NCBI GenBank assembly: GCA_046498385.1
Contig: JAWOAU010000037.1
Location: 1 to 41,777 of the forward strand
DNA: 41,777 nucleotides
Origin: Halarchaeoplasma sp046498385
GTDB lineage: Archaea; Thermoplasmatota; Thermoplasmata; Halarchaeoplasmatales; Halarchaeoplasmataceae
Reading direction: 5' to 3'
Shown: piece by piece, positions 40,247 to 41,777 of the stretch
Layout: each line of letters begins with the position of its first letter
Numbering within the stretch: the stretch's first letter is position 1
Made by a program: the position numbers and the translations under genes
The notes under the pieces: generated by a model
Database searches by the model: none
The model's input: only the letters and a program-made list of their open reading frames with translations
Told to the model about the DNA's origin: nothing

Positions 40247-41545
40247 TCAATGGGCCCTGAACGGAGAAGTCAAAAGAACGAGTACTGGGAAAATTTCCAG
40301 TCTACCTGCCCACATCTCTACTATCAGCACGATCTTCTCCCACCACGGCATAGAAGAGGAGGTGGTACCCACGCTCAAACCAACGTTTCCGAGGGCAGAG
40401 GAAACTTCGAACATGGAATCGATGGTAGTGGCACCTCCGGCCATGAATACTAGTGCACCTGCCACCAGTACTAAGATGTATAACACCGCATAGATTGCTA
40501 CCTTCATGATATCTTCTTGATGATAATATTTATCACCAATTTTTAGCTGAAATCTTGCGGATTCGGGGAGCAGCATTCTTTTAACCAGCCATCCTAGAGA
40601 CCAGAAGATAACAACAACTCGGAATAACTTAAGAGCCGATGCGGTAGAGCCGAAGCCGCCTCCGAAGACCATAAGAATTGTTAATATGAATTTCGAGAAA
40701 TCATTCCATTGTCCCACCACTGCAGTATTAAACCCCGTACCTGTAAGAGCGGTGGTAACTTGAAATGATGAATAACGAACATTCTCCCACCCAATGCCCT
40801 GATTTAAAACCAAGAGTAGAGCCGAGACAAACAGTATAGTCAACATGGCTTTTACTTCTATATTTTTGAAAAATACCTTTATTCTTCCTAATATCAGCTC
40901 ATGGTGCATGGCAAAAGAGATACCACCGAGGATCATGAAAGGTATTATCGCCATTTCAATTATTGTTGAATCGTAGTACATTATACTCTCGTTTCTTACC
41001 GAAAACCCGCCGGTAGCTAATCCGGTCATGGAATGATTTACTGAATCAAAGAGGGGCATACCAACTAAAAACAACACTAGAATGCACAACATAGTATACC
41101 CAAAGTAAATCAACCATATCCGCCTAGTTGTCCTAACTACACTTGGAACCAGTCTATGATCCCTTCCCTCTGCAGTGTAAAGACGGTGTGCTACGGTTCC
41201 AGTGCGTGTTACCAAAACACTTAAGAAAAGAACTATCACACCTACACCTCCTACCCACTGTGTCAAGGAACGCCAGAACAGTATCGACCATGGAAGGCCC
41301 TCGACCCTCATTCCGTACATGGTTAAACCGGTTGCAGTAAATCCGCTCATGGACTCGAAAATTGCGCTTAGAAAGTTAAGTCCCCATTCAGTACCAAAAA
41401 ATCCCCTTGCAATCCAAAAAGGTAGGGCACCGATGACCGATATCACCAGCCAAACAAGGGCTGCAAGTGTGATAGCGGAGGTCAGGTCAAGTTCTGTTTT
41501 TTCAAAGGAGAACATCAGGACCAAACCAATTCCCAGAGAAAACAA
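40247..41545 (-). CDS. trkH: TrkH-family K+ transporter, 5' end apparently lost
   Basis: This is a potassium channel-like subunit. Selectivity-filter loops are visible: SMSGFTATGLT, HSMTGLATGGFS, TALTGTGFNTAV and SALGNVGLSVGT. A full TrkH begins with a further transmembrane helix. Here the nominal TTG start at 41545 lies inside the second helix. The frame can be followed upstream through DDNLQLVICFLWPSLF to about 41605, where it meets the DUF2080 remnant. No start codon with a ribosome site is seen. The protein would lack about 35-40 residues, so it may be inactive. No TrkA gene is adjacent. Confidence 0.8.
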   Translation of the reverse strand: MFSLGIGLVLMFSFEKTELDLTSAITLAALVWLVISVIGALPFWIARGFFGTEWGLNFLSAIFESMSGFTATGLTMYGMRVEGLPWSILFWRSLTQWVGGVGVIVLFLSVLVTRTGTVAHRLYTAEGRDHRLVPSVVRTTRRIWLIYFGYTMLCILVLFLVGMPLFDSVNHSMTGLATGGFSVRNESIMYYDSTIIEMAIIPFMILGGISFAMHHELILGRIKVFFKNIEVKAMLTILFVSALLLVLNQGIGWENVRYSSFQVTTALTGTGFNTAVVGQWNDFSKFILTILMVFGGGFGSTASALKLFRVVVIFWSLGWLVKRMLLPESARFQLKIGDKYYHQEDIMKVAIYAVLYILVLVAGALVFMAGGATTIDSMFEVSSALGNVGLSVGTTSSSMPWWEKIVLIVEMWAGRLEIFPVLVLLTSPFRAH

Positions 41546-41608
41546 ACTCGGCCAAAGAAAGCAGATGACCAGTTGTAAGTTATCATCTTGCTGTGTTGCA
41601 TAATTGAT

Positions 41609-41766
41609 TAGTCTTTGATGATTATTACGTATGCACGTTTTCCGATATATTCCTTTTTTGAACCGATTTTAGCGGAGTTGCCAAATGGTGTAACGTTTTC
41701 TTCGTAGATGATTTCTACGTTTTCCTTAATGTGCAATTTGTTTTCTGTTATCTCAATCTTTCTCAT
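41609..41766 (-). pseudogene. DUF2080 transposon-associated protein, frameshifted
   Basis: From the ATG at 41766 the frame reads MRKIEITENK..., then FGNSAKIGSKKEYIG, and ends prematurely at a TAA (41626-41628). One base after IG, another frame continues KRAYVIIIKD and stops at 41609. Joined, the two give the DUF2080 pattern (GNSA...K..IGK...VI), a small protein encoded on archaeal transposons. A single-base loss in an A run after GGA explains the break. A sequencing error is also possible. It lies directly upstream of the truncated trkH. Confidence 0.65.
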
Positions 41767-41777
41767 TAGAGAGGATA

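Noticed and set aside
1..41777. CRISPR array or defence island
   Set aside because: No regularly spaced repeats, cas genes or known defence genes were seen; repeats present are the MITE ends, the duplicated promoter and the 26-bp tandem copy.

Overview
The window is a gene-dense stretch of an archaeal chromosome. Archaeal markers include RNA polymerase subunit RpoL, a nascent-chain-associated complex (NAC) protein, class I lysyl-tRNA synthetase, TruD, a UPF0201 protein, GfcR, a stand-alone GMP synthase ATP-pyrophosphatase subunit, TATA-type promoters with several apparently leaderless starts, and a tRNA-Val without encoded CCA. An F420-type formate dehydrogenase and an MvhD homologue fit a euryarchaeal anaerobe. 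A Thermoplasmatota-like uncultured lineage is my guess, but the sequence alone does not fix the phylum.

Layout. 1-880: 3' part of a transposase gene cut by the window edge, then a long hairpin. 881-4279 (minus): family 4 uracil-DNA glycosylase, two methyltransferases, a COG0731 radical SAM protein and a degenerate NuoB/EchC-like protein. 4356-8844 (plus): mvhD-fdhA-fdhB-mobA, a formate dehydrogenase operon with its Mo-cofactor gene, behind a two-box operator. 8997-11267 (minus): bacterial-type metK, a decayed dtxR fragment, a small Zn-ribbon protein and a 2[4Fe-4S] ferredoxin. 11376-15046 (minus): feoA-feoB-dtxR-MBL-dtxR, an iron uptake and metalloregulator operon. 15098-20736 (minus): a tightly packed operon with an Mrp ATPase, a CoA-disulfide-reductase-like flavoprotein, two NifX/NafY-like proteins, a DUF89 protein, two MinD-type ATPases with inserted ferredoxin domains and a Zn-ribbon protein. 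The DUF134 DNA-binding gene lies just upstream. 21263-23602: a scar-like region with a solo element end, an N-terminally truncated surface protein and an orphan truncated gene. 23684-41545 is mostly housekeeping: transporters, tRNA-Val, rpoL, truD, rnhB, NAC, lysS, gfcR, purE, guaAb, a COG1784 transporter and trkH. It is interrupted by a 122-bp MITE at 36644. The right edge holds a frameshifted DUF2080 transposon gene abutting a trkH that lacks its first membrane segment.

How it fits together. Three promoters (formate dehydrogenase, metK, ferredoxin) carry the same pair of palindromic boxes, TTTGG-N4-CCAAA and TTCGG-N4-CYGAG, exactly 19 bp apart. The feoAB promoter has two related boxes. Two DtxR-family regulators are encoded in the feo operon. 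The simplest reading is a local iron (or Mn) regulon linking Fe-S-rich formate oxidation, ferredoxin, SAM synthesis and Fe(II) uptake. The neighbouring NifX/MinD/Mrp cluster looks like a metal-cofactor or Fe-S handling module that is not tied to any nitrogenase in view.
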